A stretch of DNA of 64,000 bases from CALKHT01 sp964511575. GTDB taxonomy: Bacteria > Planctomycetota > Phycisphaerae > Phycisphaerales > Phycisphaeraceae. Both the position numbers and the translations under genes were made by a program. Positions within the stretch are counted from its first letter, which is position 1. The number at the start of each line of letters is the position of its first letter. Under the pieces are notes generated by a model. That model did not search any database. It was given only the letters and a program-made list of their open reading frames with translations, and was not told where the DNA came from. Positions 26,683 through 35,263 of the stretch are shown here, in pieces. The DNA lies in contig CAZEFM010000002.1 in the NCBI GenBank assembly GCA_964511575.1, positions 1-64,000 of the forward strand, in the 5' to 3' direction.

Positions 26683-27888
26683 ATGAAAATCCGACCCGCC
26701 AGTCGCATTGACCGTCTGCCTCCCTACATCCTCGGCCGACTGAAGCAGCTCATCTATGAGCGGCGGAAGGCGGGGGCGGATGTGATCGACCTGAACATGG
26801 GCAACCCCAGCGATGCTCCGCCCGATCCCGTGGTGGAGAAAATTCGCGAGGCGGTGAACGACCCGCGCAACAGCCGTTACTCGGTGTCGGCGGGCGTGTA
26901 CAACCTCCGCCGGGAGATGGCGCTCAAGTATCGGCGGCGGTGGGGCGTGGAACTCGACCCTGAGACCGAAGTCATCGCGACGATCGGCTCGAAGGAAGGG
27001 TTCAGCCACATGTGTCTGGCGCTGCTCGGGCCGGGCGACATCGCCGTGGTGGCGGATCCGGCGTTCCAGATTCACACCTATGCCGTGGTGCTGGCCGGGG
27101 CGAGCACGGTGTCGGTGCCGCTGGGCAACGATCAGGCATTCCTCGATCGCATCGATCGCGTGCTGGAGATGCTCACACCCAAGCCAAAGTGCGTAATCCT
27201 CAACTACCCGCACAACCCCACCGCCATGACCGTGGAGCCGGCCTTCTTCGATCAGGTCGTGCGCATGGCGGACAAGCACCAGGTGATGATCCTGCACGAC
27301 TTCGCCTACGGGGAAACGTGCTTCGACGGCTACACCGCGCCCAGTTACCTGCAGGCGGACGGCGCCAAGGAGTTCGGCGTCGAGTTCACCACCCTCAGCA
27401 AGCCCTACAACATGGCGGGATGGCGCATCGGCTTCTGCTGTGGCCATCCTGAAATGGTCAAGGCGCTGTCGACGATCAAGGGCTACTACGACTACGGCAT
27501 CTTCCAGGCAGTGCAAATCGCCGCGATCATCGCCATGCGCAGCGGTGATGAGCACGTGCAGAAGCAAAGCGCAATTTACCAGCAGCGGCGCGATGTACTC
27601 GCGGCCGGGCTTCGCAAACTGGGCTGGGAAGTGGAGTCGCCGCGTGCCACCATGTTCGTCTGGGCGAAGATCAGCCCCGAACACATGGCCCGCTTCAACA
27701 ACTCCAGCATCGACCTGTGCATGGCCATGGTCGATCAGGCTGAGGTCGCCATGACCCCCGGCGCAGCCTTCGGCGAAGGCGGTGAAGGTTACGTGCGGCT
27801 GGCACTCGTCGAAAACGAGCAGCGCATCAAGCAGGCAATCCGCCAACTCGACCGCGTCCTGCGAAAGAGCGGCGCGGCCGTCATATAA
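26683..27888 (+). CDS. Class I/II aminotransferase, AlaC-like
   Basis: Predicted 401 aa. Fold-type I PLP enzyme with IDLNMGNPSDAPP near the N-terminus, NYPHNPTAMTV, HDFAYGET, and the PLP Lys in LSKPYNMAGWRIGF (Lys240). The closest remembered family is the glutamate-pyruvate aminotransferase AlaC; LL-diaminopimelate aminotransferase is a related alternative. It would interconvert alanine and pyruvate with glutamate. The gene stands between the parvulin gene and a convergent small gene, and a branched stem-loop follows it. Confidence 0.9.
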   Translation: MKIRPASRIDRLPPYILGRLKQLIYERRKAGADVIDLNMGNPSDAPPDPVVEKIREAVNDPRNSRYSVSAGVYNLRREMALKYRRRWGVELDPETEVIATIGSKEGFSHMCLALLGPGDIAVVADPAFQIHTYAVVLAGASTVSVPLGNDQAFLDRIDRVLEMLTPKPKCVILNYPHNPTAMTVEPAFFDQVVRMADKHQVMILHDFAYGETCFDGYTAPSYLQADGAKEFGVEFTTLSKPYNMAGWRIGFCCGHPEMVKALSTIKGYYDYGIFQAVQIAAIIAMRSGDEHVQKQSAIYQQRRDVLAAGLRKLGWEVESPRATMFVWAKISPEHMARFNNSSIDLCMAMVDQAEVAMTPGAAFGEGGEGYVRLALVENEQRIKQAIRQLDRVLRKSGAAVI

Positions 27889-27942
27889 GCGTCAGCGGTG
27901 TTAAACCAGCGTTACCGGTCCGCGAACAAGACCATTGGCGAC

Positions 27943-27986
27943 CTGACATCTCCGCGCCTTGGCGGAATCGGGATTCCCGATGTCAG
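27943..27986. terminator. Branched inverted repeat between convergent genes, probable bidirectional terminator
   Basis: CTGACATC (27943-27950) pairs perfectly with GATGTCAG (27979-27986). The enclosed bases hold two more stems, TCCGC/GCGGA and ATCGGG/CCCGAT, giving a three-way-junction layout. It lies after the aminotransferase gene and overlaps the last codons of the small minus-strand gene. There is no T-tract, so Rho-independent action is unproven. Confidence 0.5.
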
Positions 27987-28171
27987 TCGCAGTCCTGCTT
28001 GTCCGCTTCCGCGCGCTCGCGTTCCATCTCATCCTCGACCTGTTGCCAGCGTGGTTCCGGCTCGCAACTGCAGCAGTCGCACCACACCGGAACATCCTCA
28101 TGCATGCTGCGTGGACCGGAGGGCTCGGAGGTCGGCTTCGTCGGTTGGTCACGGTTGGGTTGGCCTGGCAT
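27983..28171 (-). CDS. Small acidic Cys-rich protein of unknown function
   Basis: Predicted 62 aa. An excellent ribosome binding site, AAGGAG, lies 7 nt before the ATG. The first half is Pro/polar-rich, the centre holds VWCDCCSCEPEPRW with four cysteines in six residues, and the end is a charged helix (QQVEDEMERERAEADKQ) closing with CD. The CxCCxC pattern could bind Zn, Cu or an iron-sulfur cluster. No signal peptide or TM helix. I do not recognise the family. It is divergent from the APP1-domain gene and convergent with the aminotransferase gene. Confidence 0.6.
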   Translation of the reverse strand: MPGQPNRDQPTKPTSEPSGPRSMHEDVPVWCDCCSCEPEPRWQQVEDEMERERAEADKQDCD

Positions 28172-28275
28172 GGCAATGCTCCTTGTATGATTATTGTCAG
28201 GCAGCGGCGGTTTGGCGCGGCTGTCGCCGTACAATTGTGACGGCGATATCGATTCCGACGCGATGGGGGCCGTAC

Positions 28276-29385
28276 ATGAGATTAGTTGCCGCTTTCGGTT
28301 GCCTGTTCGGCCTTGTGTCGACCGTTGCTGCCGCGCCGATCCGGTCGGATGAAGAGGTGCTGATTCTGCCGACCGCGGCGCGCCTGGACCCGATGACCAG
28401 CGAATGGGTGGTGCCGTTGCACATCTGGGTGTTCGAACCTGAGCACGACTCGCTCCGACGACAATTGCTCCTGCGCAGCGTCATCGACGCGTTGGATCTG
28501 AATGGGGACGGCCTCGACGGTGAATTGGCACGGCGACGGCTGGCATGGTTTGTCGTTGACAACGAACGCAACAAGACCGTAACCGTTCGGCTTGCGGACG
28601 AATCGTTCAACATCGGACCAACCGCCGCCAATGGTCACGCTCAAACCGTTGTGCGCATTCCCACCGACAAGGTGGCGGAAGGTGCGACATGGCTGACGGT
28701 GGAACTCGCGCCGGGGCAGGATGCGTTGCACCGCACCTTTCCGGGTCGCGTCCATCTTGTTCCGCCTCGGGGCGTCTCCGTCATTTCGGACATCGATGAC
28801 ACCATTAAAATGAGCCACGTCAGTGATCGGCAGGCGCTGATCGAAGCGGCCTTCGCCAAGCCGTACCAACCCGTTGAAGGGATGTCGGCGTTGTATCAGG
28901 CGTGGGAAGCACGGGGTGTGCGGTTTCATTACCTGTCCGCAGCACCGTGGCAGCTTTATCCCGCCTACACCGACTTTCTTGATGAGGCGGGGTTTCCCGC
29001 GGGGGATATCACCATGCGGTTATTCCGCCTCAAGGATCGTACGTTTGCTTCGCTGTTGCAGGATCCATTGAAATACAAGGTGGACGCCGTGGCTGCGATG
29101 TTCCAGGCGTTTCCCGACCGCCAGTTCGTGCTGGTCGGCGACTCGACGGAACAGGACCCGGAGGTCTACGGCCAGGTCGCCCGTCGCTTTCCCGAACAGA
29201 TTCGCCACATCGCCATCCGTCGCGTGGGCGAGGTGGATGATGAGCGATTGAAGGATGCATTCGCCGATGTTCCGGGCGATGTGTGGACGGTGTTCGACGA
29301 TCCCGAAGCGCTGCGTGAGGCTGTATGGGTGGCGGATGTCGCTGAACAACTCGACACGGCGACCCCCGCATCGGAGCTGGAGTGA
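28276..29385 (+). CDS. Exported APP1-type (DUF2183) phosphatase-domain protein
   Basis: Predicted 369 aa. A signal peptide MRLVAAFGCLFGLVSTVAAAP is followed by a ~150-residue N-terminal region. VSVISDIDDTIKMSHV, the DxDxT motif of HAD-like phosphatases as found in the APP1/DUF2183 catalytic domain, comes next. Later segments FHYLSAAPWQLYPAYTDFL and FVLVGDSTEQDPEVY are the other signature motifs. Yeast APP1 is a phosphatidate phosphatase; activity here is inferred. A possible TACAAT -10 at 28230-28235 would give a ~34-nt leader. It forms an operon with the DUF2007 gene 4 bp downstream. Confidence 0.87.
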   Translation: MRLVAAFGCLFGLVSTVAAAPIRSDEEVLILPTAARLDPMTSEWVVPLHIWVFEPEHDSLRRQLLLRSVIDALDLNGDGLDGELARRRLAWFVVDNERNKTVTVRLADESFNIGPTAANGHAQTVVRIPTDKVAEGATWLTVELAPGQDALHRTFPGRVHLVPPRGVSVISDIDDTIKMSHVSDRQALIEAAFAKPYQPVEGMSALYQAWEARGVRFHYLSAAPWQLYPAYTDFLDEAGFPAGDITMRLFRLKDRTFASLLQDPLKYKVDAVAAMFQAFPDRQFVLVGDSTEQDPEVYGQVARRFPEQIRHIAIRRVGEVDDERLKDAFADVPGDVWTVFDDPEALREAVWVADVAEQLDTATPASELE

Positions 29386-29389
29386 GTGC

Positions 29390-29713
29390 ATGCAGTTGGT
29401 CACTACGGCCGCGAACGAACTGGAAGCGAACCTGTTGCAGGCCGACCTTAGCGAGGCGGGGATCGTGTCGTTCATTCAGGGACAGACGCTGGGCACAGCG
29501 CGGGGCGAGTTGCCGCTGACGCATCAGACGTTGCCGCAAATCTGGGTGCGTGATGAGGATCACGAGCGGGCCGTGCGGATTGCCGAAGCGTTCTACGCGC
29601 GGCAGCAACAGGACATCGATGCCACGGGCTGGAATTGCCCCTCCTGCGGGGCGGAAGTGGATGCGCACTTCGAGGTATGCTGGCGATGCGGCATGGAACG
29701 CCCGGCCAGCTAA
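29390..29713 (+). CDS. DUF2007-domain protein with C-terminal zinc ribbon
   Basis: Predicted 107 aa. Residues 1-75 match the small DUF2007 fold (QLVTTAANELEANLLQADLSEAGI, then IWVRDEDHERAVRIAE, shortened). Residues ~80-103 hold CPSCGAEV and CWRCGMERP, a rubredoxin-like zinc ribbon. Such proteins are thought to be small regulatory or signal-transducing modules; no activity is established. The ATG at 29390 lies 4 nt after the APP1-gene stop, so the two are co-translated. Confidence 0.82.
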   Translation: MQLVTTAANELEANLLQADLSEAGIVSFIQGQTLGTARGELPLTHQTLPQIWVRDEDHERAVRIAEAFYARQQQDIDATGWNCPSCGAEVDAHFEVCWRCGMERPAS

Positions 29714-29827
29714 CTGGCGATTTCCTGCCGAAACTGCTACATTCTCGCTCCGTTTGAATCACAAAGCAGTCGAGTCGATCGCACCGCTGCGGAATTTCGC
29801 CATCCTCATCCCCCACGAGCAACACGC

Positions 29828-30733
29828 ATGAGTCTGATCGTCACCGGAAGCATTGGTATTGATAACGTGATCACCCCGCTGGGCAAGGCGGAGAACGTGC
29901 TGGGCGGTTCGTGCACGTATTTTGCGGCGGCGGCGAGCTTCTTCGCACCCGTGCGCATCGTTGCGGCCGTCGGCGATGACTTCCCGGATGAGCACATGGC
30001 GGTGTTCGAGCACTTCAAGGTGGATGCCGCGGGCCTGGAACGCCGCGCCGGGTCCCGGACGTTCCGCTGGACGGGTGAATACCACCAGAACATGAACGAC
30101 CGCGACACGCTGGATGTGCAGCCCAACGTGCTCGCCGAGCCGCTGCCGCCCGTGCCCACCCAGTTCTGCGACAGCCGCTTCGTCTTCCTCGCCAACACGC
30201 ACCCCGCGGGGCAGATGGAACTGCGCAAACAATTTCCCAATGCGCAGCTCGTGGTCGCTGACACCATGGACTTGTGGATCAACACCGCGCTCGTCGAGTT
30301 ACAGGCACTGATGCAGCACATCGACGGGCTGGTGCTCAACGATTCGGAGGCGAAGCTGCTCACCGGCGAGAACAACATGGTGGTCGCGTCGCAGAAGATC
30401 ATCGAGATGGGGCCGAAGTTCGTCGTCATCAAGAAGGGCGAGCACGGTTGCCTGCTGAACCACACCGATGGGCTGGGGGTGATGCACGCGTATCCCGCCA
30501 TCAACGTGGTCGACCCCACCGGTGCGGGCGACAGCTTTGCCGGTGCGATGATGGGATACCTCGCACAAAGCGAACGGCTCGACCTGCAGGCGATCAAGCG
30601 AGCGCTGGCCTACGGCACCATCGCGGCAAGCTTCACCATTGAGGCGTTCAGCCTCGAGCGGCTGCGGACGATCTCCCGCCGCGACATCGACCAACGGCTG
30701 GAAGAGTACGCCGACTGCGTGCGCTTCGATTGA
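29828..30733 (+). CDS. PfkB/ribokinase-family sugar or nucleoside kinase
   Basis: Predicted 301 aa. An N-terminal GSIGIDNV substrate strand, the GGSCTYFAAAASFF helix, VVDPTGAGDSFAGA with the catalytic Asp and anion hole (about residue 235), and FVVIKKGEHG, the ATP-site strand, place it in the PfkB family. It should phosphorylate a sugar or nucleoside using ATP. The substrate is not predictable by eye; adenosine kinase-like and sugar kinase-like members look alike at this level. It is convergent with the ABC transporter gene. Confidence 0.88.
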   Translation: MSLIVTGSIGIDNVITPLGKAENVLGGSCTYFAAAASFFAPVRIVAAVGDDFPDEHMAVFEHFKVDAAGLERRAGSRTFRWTGEYHQNMNDRDTLDVQPNVLAEPLPPVPTQFCDSRFVFLANTHPAGQMELRKQFPNAQLVVADTMDLWINTALVELQALMQHIDGLVLNDSEAKLLTGENNMVVASQKIIEMGPKFVVIKKGEHGCLLNHTDGLGVMHAYPAINVVDPTGAGDSFAGAMMGYLAQSERLDLQAIKRALAYGTIAASFTIEAFSLERLRTISRRDIDQRLEEYADCVRFD

Positions 30734-30756
30734 TACATCGCGAGACGGTCACACGC

Positions 30757-33651
30757 CTACCAGTAGATGTGTCGCCTGAATCGCCGACGATCCGCTGGCG
30801 GCAGCGCGTTCACATCGGGTACCAGGAAGTGGTTGTCATCGAGGTCGAGCAGGATCCTGCCGCTGCGGCCGTAGTCCTGCGCGCGGTCATTATCGGGACG
30901 CATGCTGAACTGCAACGGCCCCAGATCAGTTTCCACATCGAAGCGAAGCAATCCGTTGACGGAACGCACGTCGTGAATCGCGCGAATGGTATGGACGAAA
31001 TACCGTTTCGCCAACGCGTGACGGACAAGCTCCTGAGGGATCGCTGGCCAATCGGAAAGACTGCGGATCAGGCCGACCTCCACTTCGCGTTTGTCCTCAT
31101 CCAGACAACGCAGCGACAGATAGCCTTCGGGATAGTGCACCGGCAGACACCGCAGGACATACACCCCATCCCACGACCGCTCGCCATGCACCGTGACGCG
31201 CAACGTGTTGCGTTTGCCCGTGCCGATCGTGGCGCTATCCGGCGTCAGCCAGCGCGGCCGATGCGCGGCGTGTGCTTCACCCGCCCCCCGCAGTTTGCCA
31301 CCTTGCCATACCTCTTGCACTGAGGCCGTCGATACGGCAACACTGCCCGACTGTGTCCGTTGCGATACCGTTGCACGCGATGCGCTCGCGGCAAGAGTGA
31401 TCGCCTCGTCATCGAATGTGTCCGCATGCCCTTGCAGCCGTATCAACTGCGCGTATAACCCGTCGAAGGCAAGCAGTTCCTCGTGCGTGCCCGATTCAAT
31501 GATGCGGCCCCGATCCAACACAAGAATGCGCGTCGCGTGCCGAAGCGTGCTCAGACGGTGGGCAATGGCGATGGTGGTACGGTCCCTGACCAGTTCCGCG
31601 ATACCCGCCTGAATGGCCGACTCGCTTTCGGTGTCGACGCTGCTGGTCGCCTCATCAAGAATCAGAATGCGCGGATCGGTGAGCAGCACCCGTGCGATGC
31701 TGATGCGCTGTCGCTCACCGCCGGACAGACCCGCGCCGCGCTCGCCTACCCACGTGTCGTATCCGTGCGGGTGATGCATGATGAAATCGTGGCAGTTGGC
31801 AGCCTTTGCTGCGGCAATAACCGCTTCAGGTGTGGCAGCCGAGGCGTGCGATCCACCATCGCACCCTGCGGATTCCAACGCCGGTCGACCATAGGTGATG
31901 TTGTCCCAGATGCTGCCGTGAAACAGAAACGGCTCCTGCAGTACGATGCCGATCTGCTGTCGCAACGTTTGCTGCGAGAGTTGTCGCACATCGATGCCAT
32001 CGATCCGTACGCTGCCTTGGTCCGCATCGTAGAACCGGCACAGGAGATTCACGAGAGTGCTCTTGCCCGAGCCGCTGCGACCGACAACGCCGATCATCTC
32101 CCCACGCCGAATGGTGAAGCTCACATCCTGCAGCACCGGCTGGTGTCGGTGATAACCGAACGAGACATGATCGAACGTGACATCTCCCTGAATTTCGCCC
32201 ACAGGCACGGGGTTGTCCGGTTCGTTCACTGCAATGGGTGCATCGAGCACTTCAAAGATTCGGTGGGTCTGCGTCACGAACTGGGTGAGCCAGTTGGTGA
32301 ACTGCGTCAGCGAGCCGAGTGGTCCGTAGAACATCCACAAATAGCCGAAGAACGCCATGAGTTCGCCGAGCGTCATGCTGCCTTCCAGCACGCCGCGTCC
32401 GCCGATGAACCAGACAAGCCATCCGCCGAGCTGAAACACCACGCTCATGATCGGGTTGAACACGCTCGATGCATTCTCAAGGTTCACACGTGAGGAGCGT
32501 AGCGAATCGCTGATGCGGTTGAATCGATCGGCTTCGCGCTGTTCCTGTCCGAACGCTTTTACCACGCGGATGCCGGTCAGCATTCCCGACAACATGCCGG
32601 CCTGTTTGCTGCTGGCATCCCACAGACGATAGTAGCGGGGGTAGATGTAACGCCAGAACACCGTGCTGCCCGCGATCACCAGCGGCGCCGGCAGAAGCGT
32701 CCACGTGGCGAGTGTCGGGTTCATGCTGAACATCATCACCCCCACGCCCACCACAAGCAGAATCTGAAAGAGGAACCCGCTGGTGAGTTGGCTGACGAAT
32801 CCGTGCAACGCCTCAGTGTCATACGCAACGCGTCCCACCAGTGCGCCGACGTTCTGCTTGTCGTAATAACTGATCGACAGGCGTTCCAGATGCGCGACGA
32901 GGCGACGGCGAATATCAAACGTCATCGCCGCACCCACCCGGCTGGTCAGCATCCCGTTGGCCACGTTCAGCGCCGCACGAACGATCTGAATCCCCACCAA
33001 CGCCCCGACCACCAGAAGCAGCAGCCGCATCTGCTCGGCGAATCGATCCGGCTCAACGCGAAGCTGCTCCACCTCCGCATGACTACCCGGCAACACCTGA
33101 TCGACGAGGATCCGCGTCAATTGGGGGGACACGAGATCGAGCACGATCCCCGCAAAAAGAATCAACATCATCAACGTCGCCGCCCGCCGGTACGCCAATG
33201 TCAGCTTCAGCATGCGGAGCAGGGCTGCACCCCGCCCGATCTCCCCGCGATCGGACGATGGAGGTAGCGATTCGGATGCCTCGTCGCATGCATCGCCTCT
33301 TCGCTGGCGATCCACGAGTCGCGCGGCGGTGTTGAAGCGGCCCGCCAATCGATTGCTGAACCGCAACACATCAATCATCACGCCGTGCTCGCACACCTGA
33401 AGCAATCCCGATCCAACCACCGCCTGGGTGCGCACCTCGCTGATGTCGTCAAGATTCAGCACCAATTGCACGTCCACCGCCTCCGGACCTGTGACCACGA
33501 AGAGGCGATCATCGGTCGTCACCAGCCAATGCGATCGATAGTGGCCGGCCAGGTCGATGTCCGTCTCAGCACTCAGGCGAATCTGCGCCGGATGCACATG
33601 ATGTGCGCGAAGCGCTTGCACGACAGATTCGGGCGGCAACTGCTTGAGCAT
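30757..33651 (-). CDS. ABC exporter with N-terminal extension and C-terminal DUF1854 domain
   Basis: Predicted 964 aa. The first ~120 residues are a beta-rich domain of PH-like pattern (HWLVTTDDRLFVVTG, DDISEVRTQAVVGSG). Six TM helices follow (~155-440), then a nucleotide-binding domain with Walker A GRSGSGKS, signature LSGGE, Walker B ILILDEATSSVD and IAHRLST. The last ~130 residues match DUF1854 (DGVYVLRCLPVHYPEGYLS, shortened; LLDLDDNHFLVPDVNAL). A standalone transporter plus a separate DUF1854 protein is known from cyanophycin-associated loci, as I recall; here they are one protein. No cyanophycin synthetase or cyanophycinase is in the window. Substrate unknown. Confidence 0.87.
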   Translation of the reverse strand: MLKQLPPESVVQALRAHHVHPAQIRLSAETDIDLAGHYRSHWLVTTDDRLFVVTGPEAVDVQLVLNLDDISEVRTQAVVGSGLLQVCEHGVMIDVLRFSNRLAGRFNTAARLVDRQRRGDACDEASESLPPSSDRGEIGRGAALLRMLKLTLAYRRAATLMMLILFAGIVLDLVSPQLTRILVDQVLPGSHAEVEQLRVEPDRFAEQMRLLLLVVGALVGIQIVRAALNVANGMLTSRVGAAMTFDIRRRLVAHLERLSISYYDKQNVGALVGRVAYDTEALHGFVSQLTSGFLFQILLVVGVGVMMFSMNPTLATWTLLPAPLVIAGSTVFWRYIYPRYYRLWDASSKQAGMLSGMLTGIRVVKAFGQEQREADRFNRISDSLRSSRVNLENASSVFNPIMSVVFQLGGWLVWFIGGRGVLEGSMTLGELMAFFGYLWMFYGPLGSLTQFTNWLTQFVTQTHRIFEVLDAPIAVNEPDNPVPVGEIQGDVTFDHVSFGYHRHQPVLQDVSFTIRRGEMIGVVGRSGSGKSTLVNLLCRFYDADQGSVRIDGIDVRQLSQQTLRQQIGIVLQEPFLFHGSIWDNITYGRPALESAGCDGGSHASAATPEAVIAAAKAANCHDFIMHHPHGYDTWVGERGAGLSGGERQRISIARVLLTDPRILILDEATSSVDTESESAIQAGIAELVRDRTTIAIAHRLSTLRHATRILVLDRGRIIESGTHEELLAFDGLYAQLIRLQGHADTFDDEAITLAASASRATVSQRTQSGSVAVSTASVQEVWQGGKLRGAGEAHAAHRPRWLTPDSATIGTGKRNTLRVTVHGERSWDGVYVLRCLPVHYPEGYLSLRCLDEDKREVEVGLIRSLSDWPAIPQELVRHALAKRYFVHTIRAIHDVRSVNGLLRFDVETDLGPLQFSMRPDNDRAQDYGRSGRILLDLDDNHFLVPDVNALPPADRRRFRRHIYW

Positions 33652-34144
33652 GGTTGGTGTTGTTCGCTGGGGTGCGGTAGATCAACTCGCAGGGTGAGCG
33701 GCATCGCCACACATCGGGTAAACCCCGAGGTGACGGCGCGCGGCAATGATATGGGGGAAAACCCGTAAAGAAAACCATCGCAACCCTGATAAAAATCGCC
33801 TTTCGCTGCACGGTCACAATCGTGAGGATGTGTGCACCTTTCCGGCGGGGGATCGATGGTTTGTTTCGCGTCCTTGCGATTGCAACCTTTGCACATGAGG
33901 GCAGACGTTGCTTGCTGTCGTTCGCAATCATCGAGACGTAGGACGCGTGAAGGATGGAAAGCGATGATCGAAACGTGCAACGCCCCATGCAAAGTGTTCC
34001 GGGGTGGGATAAGCGCAGATCGCTGGAAGTGAAGCGAAGCAGGGTGGGTTGCGGAGGCGGCATGGGGTTTGCAATTGAGTGCCCAATGCTGCTGGAGCCG
34101 AGCTCACGTCGGGCCGGCCCGGTACGGGAGCATCGGAGTTTTAC
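33652..34144. other. Divergent intergenic region before the glycosylation island
   Basis: 493 bp between the ABC exporter and the first epimerase gene. No gene longer than a possible 22-codon frame at 33964-34032. GGGTAAACCCCG near 33716 and GGGGAAAACCCG near 33755 are two similar short motifs and may be operator-like. On the minus strand CATATCATTG near 33750 could be a -10 for the ABC gene. No riboswitch consensus was recognised. Confidence 0.45.
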
Positions 34145-35263
34145 ATGAGCCGAACAGTTCTCATTACCGGCGGGGCGGGTTTCATCGGGTCGCACCTGGC
34201 GGACAACCTGCTGCAACACGGCGATCGCGTCCGCGTGCTGGACAGTCTCAGCGAGCAGGTGCACGGTCCGGAGGGCGACTGGCCGGCCTATCTGGACAAG
34301 GATGTTCAGCGGATGCACGGCGACATCCGCGACGCCGCCACCGTGGACCGCGCCCTGGAAGGTGTCGACGCCGTCGTCCACCTCGCGGCGATGGTGGGCG
34401 TCGGACAGAGCATGTATCAGGTGCAGGAGTACACCAGCGTCAACCAGATCGGCACGGCGGTGCTGCTCGAACGGTTGATGCGACACAAGGTGGAACGACT
34501 CGTCGTCGCCTCCAGCATGAGCATCTATGGCGAAGGCTTGTACTTCGACGATCGACAGCACCCGATTGTCGACGCCACGCGAAGCATCGAACAGATGAAG
34601 GCGGGCAACTGGGAGGTGCGCGGCCGGGACGGCCTTCCCCTATCGCCCGCACCAACGCCGGAGCACAAACCCGCGGTACTCGCTTCCAACTATGCGTTGT
34701 CCAAGTATGCCCAGGAACGCATGGCTCTGGTGGTGGGGCCCGCGTACGGCATCCCCACGGTGGCACTGCGTTTCTTTAACGTGTACGGCCCGCGACAGGC
34801 GCTGTCGAACCCCTATACCGGTGTACTGGCGATCTTCGCATCCCGACTGCTCAACGAAAAGCCGCCGATCATCTTTGAAGATGGCTTGCAGCAGCGGGAT
34901 TTCGTCAGTGTGTACGACGTGGCCCGGGCCTGCCGCCTGGCGATCACCTCATCCGCGGCACCGGGGCAGGTTTTCAACATCGGAAGCGGAGACAGCCACA
35001 CCATTCTGGAGATTGCGCAGCGGCTGGCGAAGCTGATGGGCAAGTCGCACATCACGCCAACGCTGAGCGGCGCCTACCGCGTTGGTGACATCCGCCACTG
35101 CTTCGCCGACATCAGTCGGGCGCGGCGGATACTCGGTTATGAGCCGCAGGTGACACTGGACACCGGAATGAAGGAATTGGCGGAATGGCTCATCGGCCAA
35201 GCCGCCAACGACCGCGTCGAACAGGCACACGCAGAACTTGCCGAACGAGGGCTGACGGTATGA
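34145..35263 (+). CDS. NAD-dependent epimerase/dehydratase (extended SDR), first gene of a glycosylation island
   Basis: Predicted 372 aa. ITGGAGFIGSHLADNLL is the NAD-binding loop, and NYALSKYAQER holds the catalytic YxxxK. RFFNVYGPRQALSNPYTGV is the conserved extended-SDR segment. It should act on a nucleotide sugar, perhaps as a UDP-sugar 4-epimerase or dTDP-sugar dehydratase. CGGAG lies 6 nt before the ATG at 34145. Its TGA overlaps the next ATG by 4 nt. The insert at ~135-190 before the YxxxK is longer than in GalE, so the exact substrate is open. Confidence 0.9.
   Translation: MSRTVLITGGAGFIGSHLADNLLQHGDRVRVLDSLSEQVHGPEGDWPAYLDKDVQRMHGDIRDAATVDRALEGVDAVVHLAAMVGVGQSMYQVQEYTSVNQIGTAVLLERLMRHKVERLVVASSMSIYGEGLYFDDRQHPIVDATRSIEQMKAGNWEVRGRDGLPLSPAPTPEHKPAVLASNYALSKYAQERMALVVGPAYGIPTVALRFFNVYGPRQALSNPYTGVLAIFASRLLNEKPPIIFEDGLQQRDFVSVYDVARACRLAITSSAAPGQVFNIGSGDSHTILEIAQRLAKLMGKSHITPTLSGAYRVGDIRHCFADISRARRILGYEPQVTLDTGMKELAEWLIGQAANDRVEQAHAELAERGLTV

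Noticed and set aside
26491..27846. Minus-strand frame of 451 codons opposite the AlaC-like gene
   Set aside because: Composition and lack of any fold pattern mark it as antisense; the plus strand encodes a PLP enzyme with its Lys motif.
33964..34032. A 22-codon frame with GGATGGAAAGCG before its ATG in the gap before the glycosylation island
   Set aside because: Too short and without supporting motif; could be a leader peptide but nothing else supports it.
33652..34144. Riboswitch (cyclic di-GMP or cobalamin type) around the GGGTAAACCCC motif
   Set aside because: The conserved bases and paired arms of those classes are not present.
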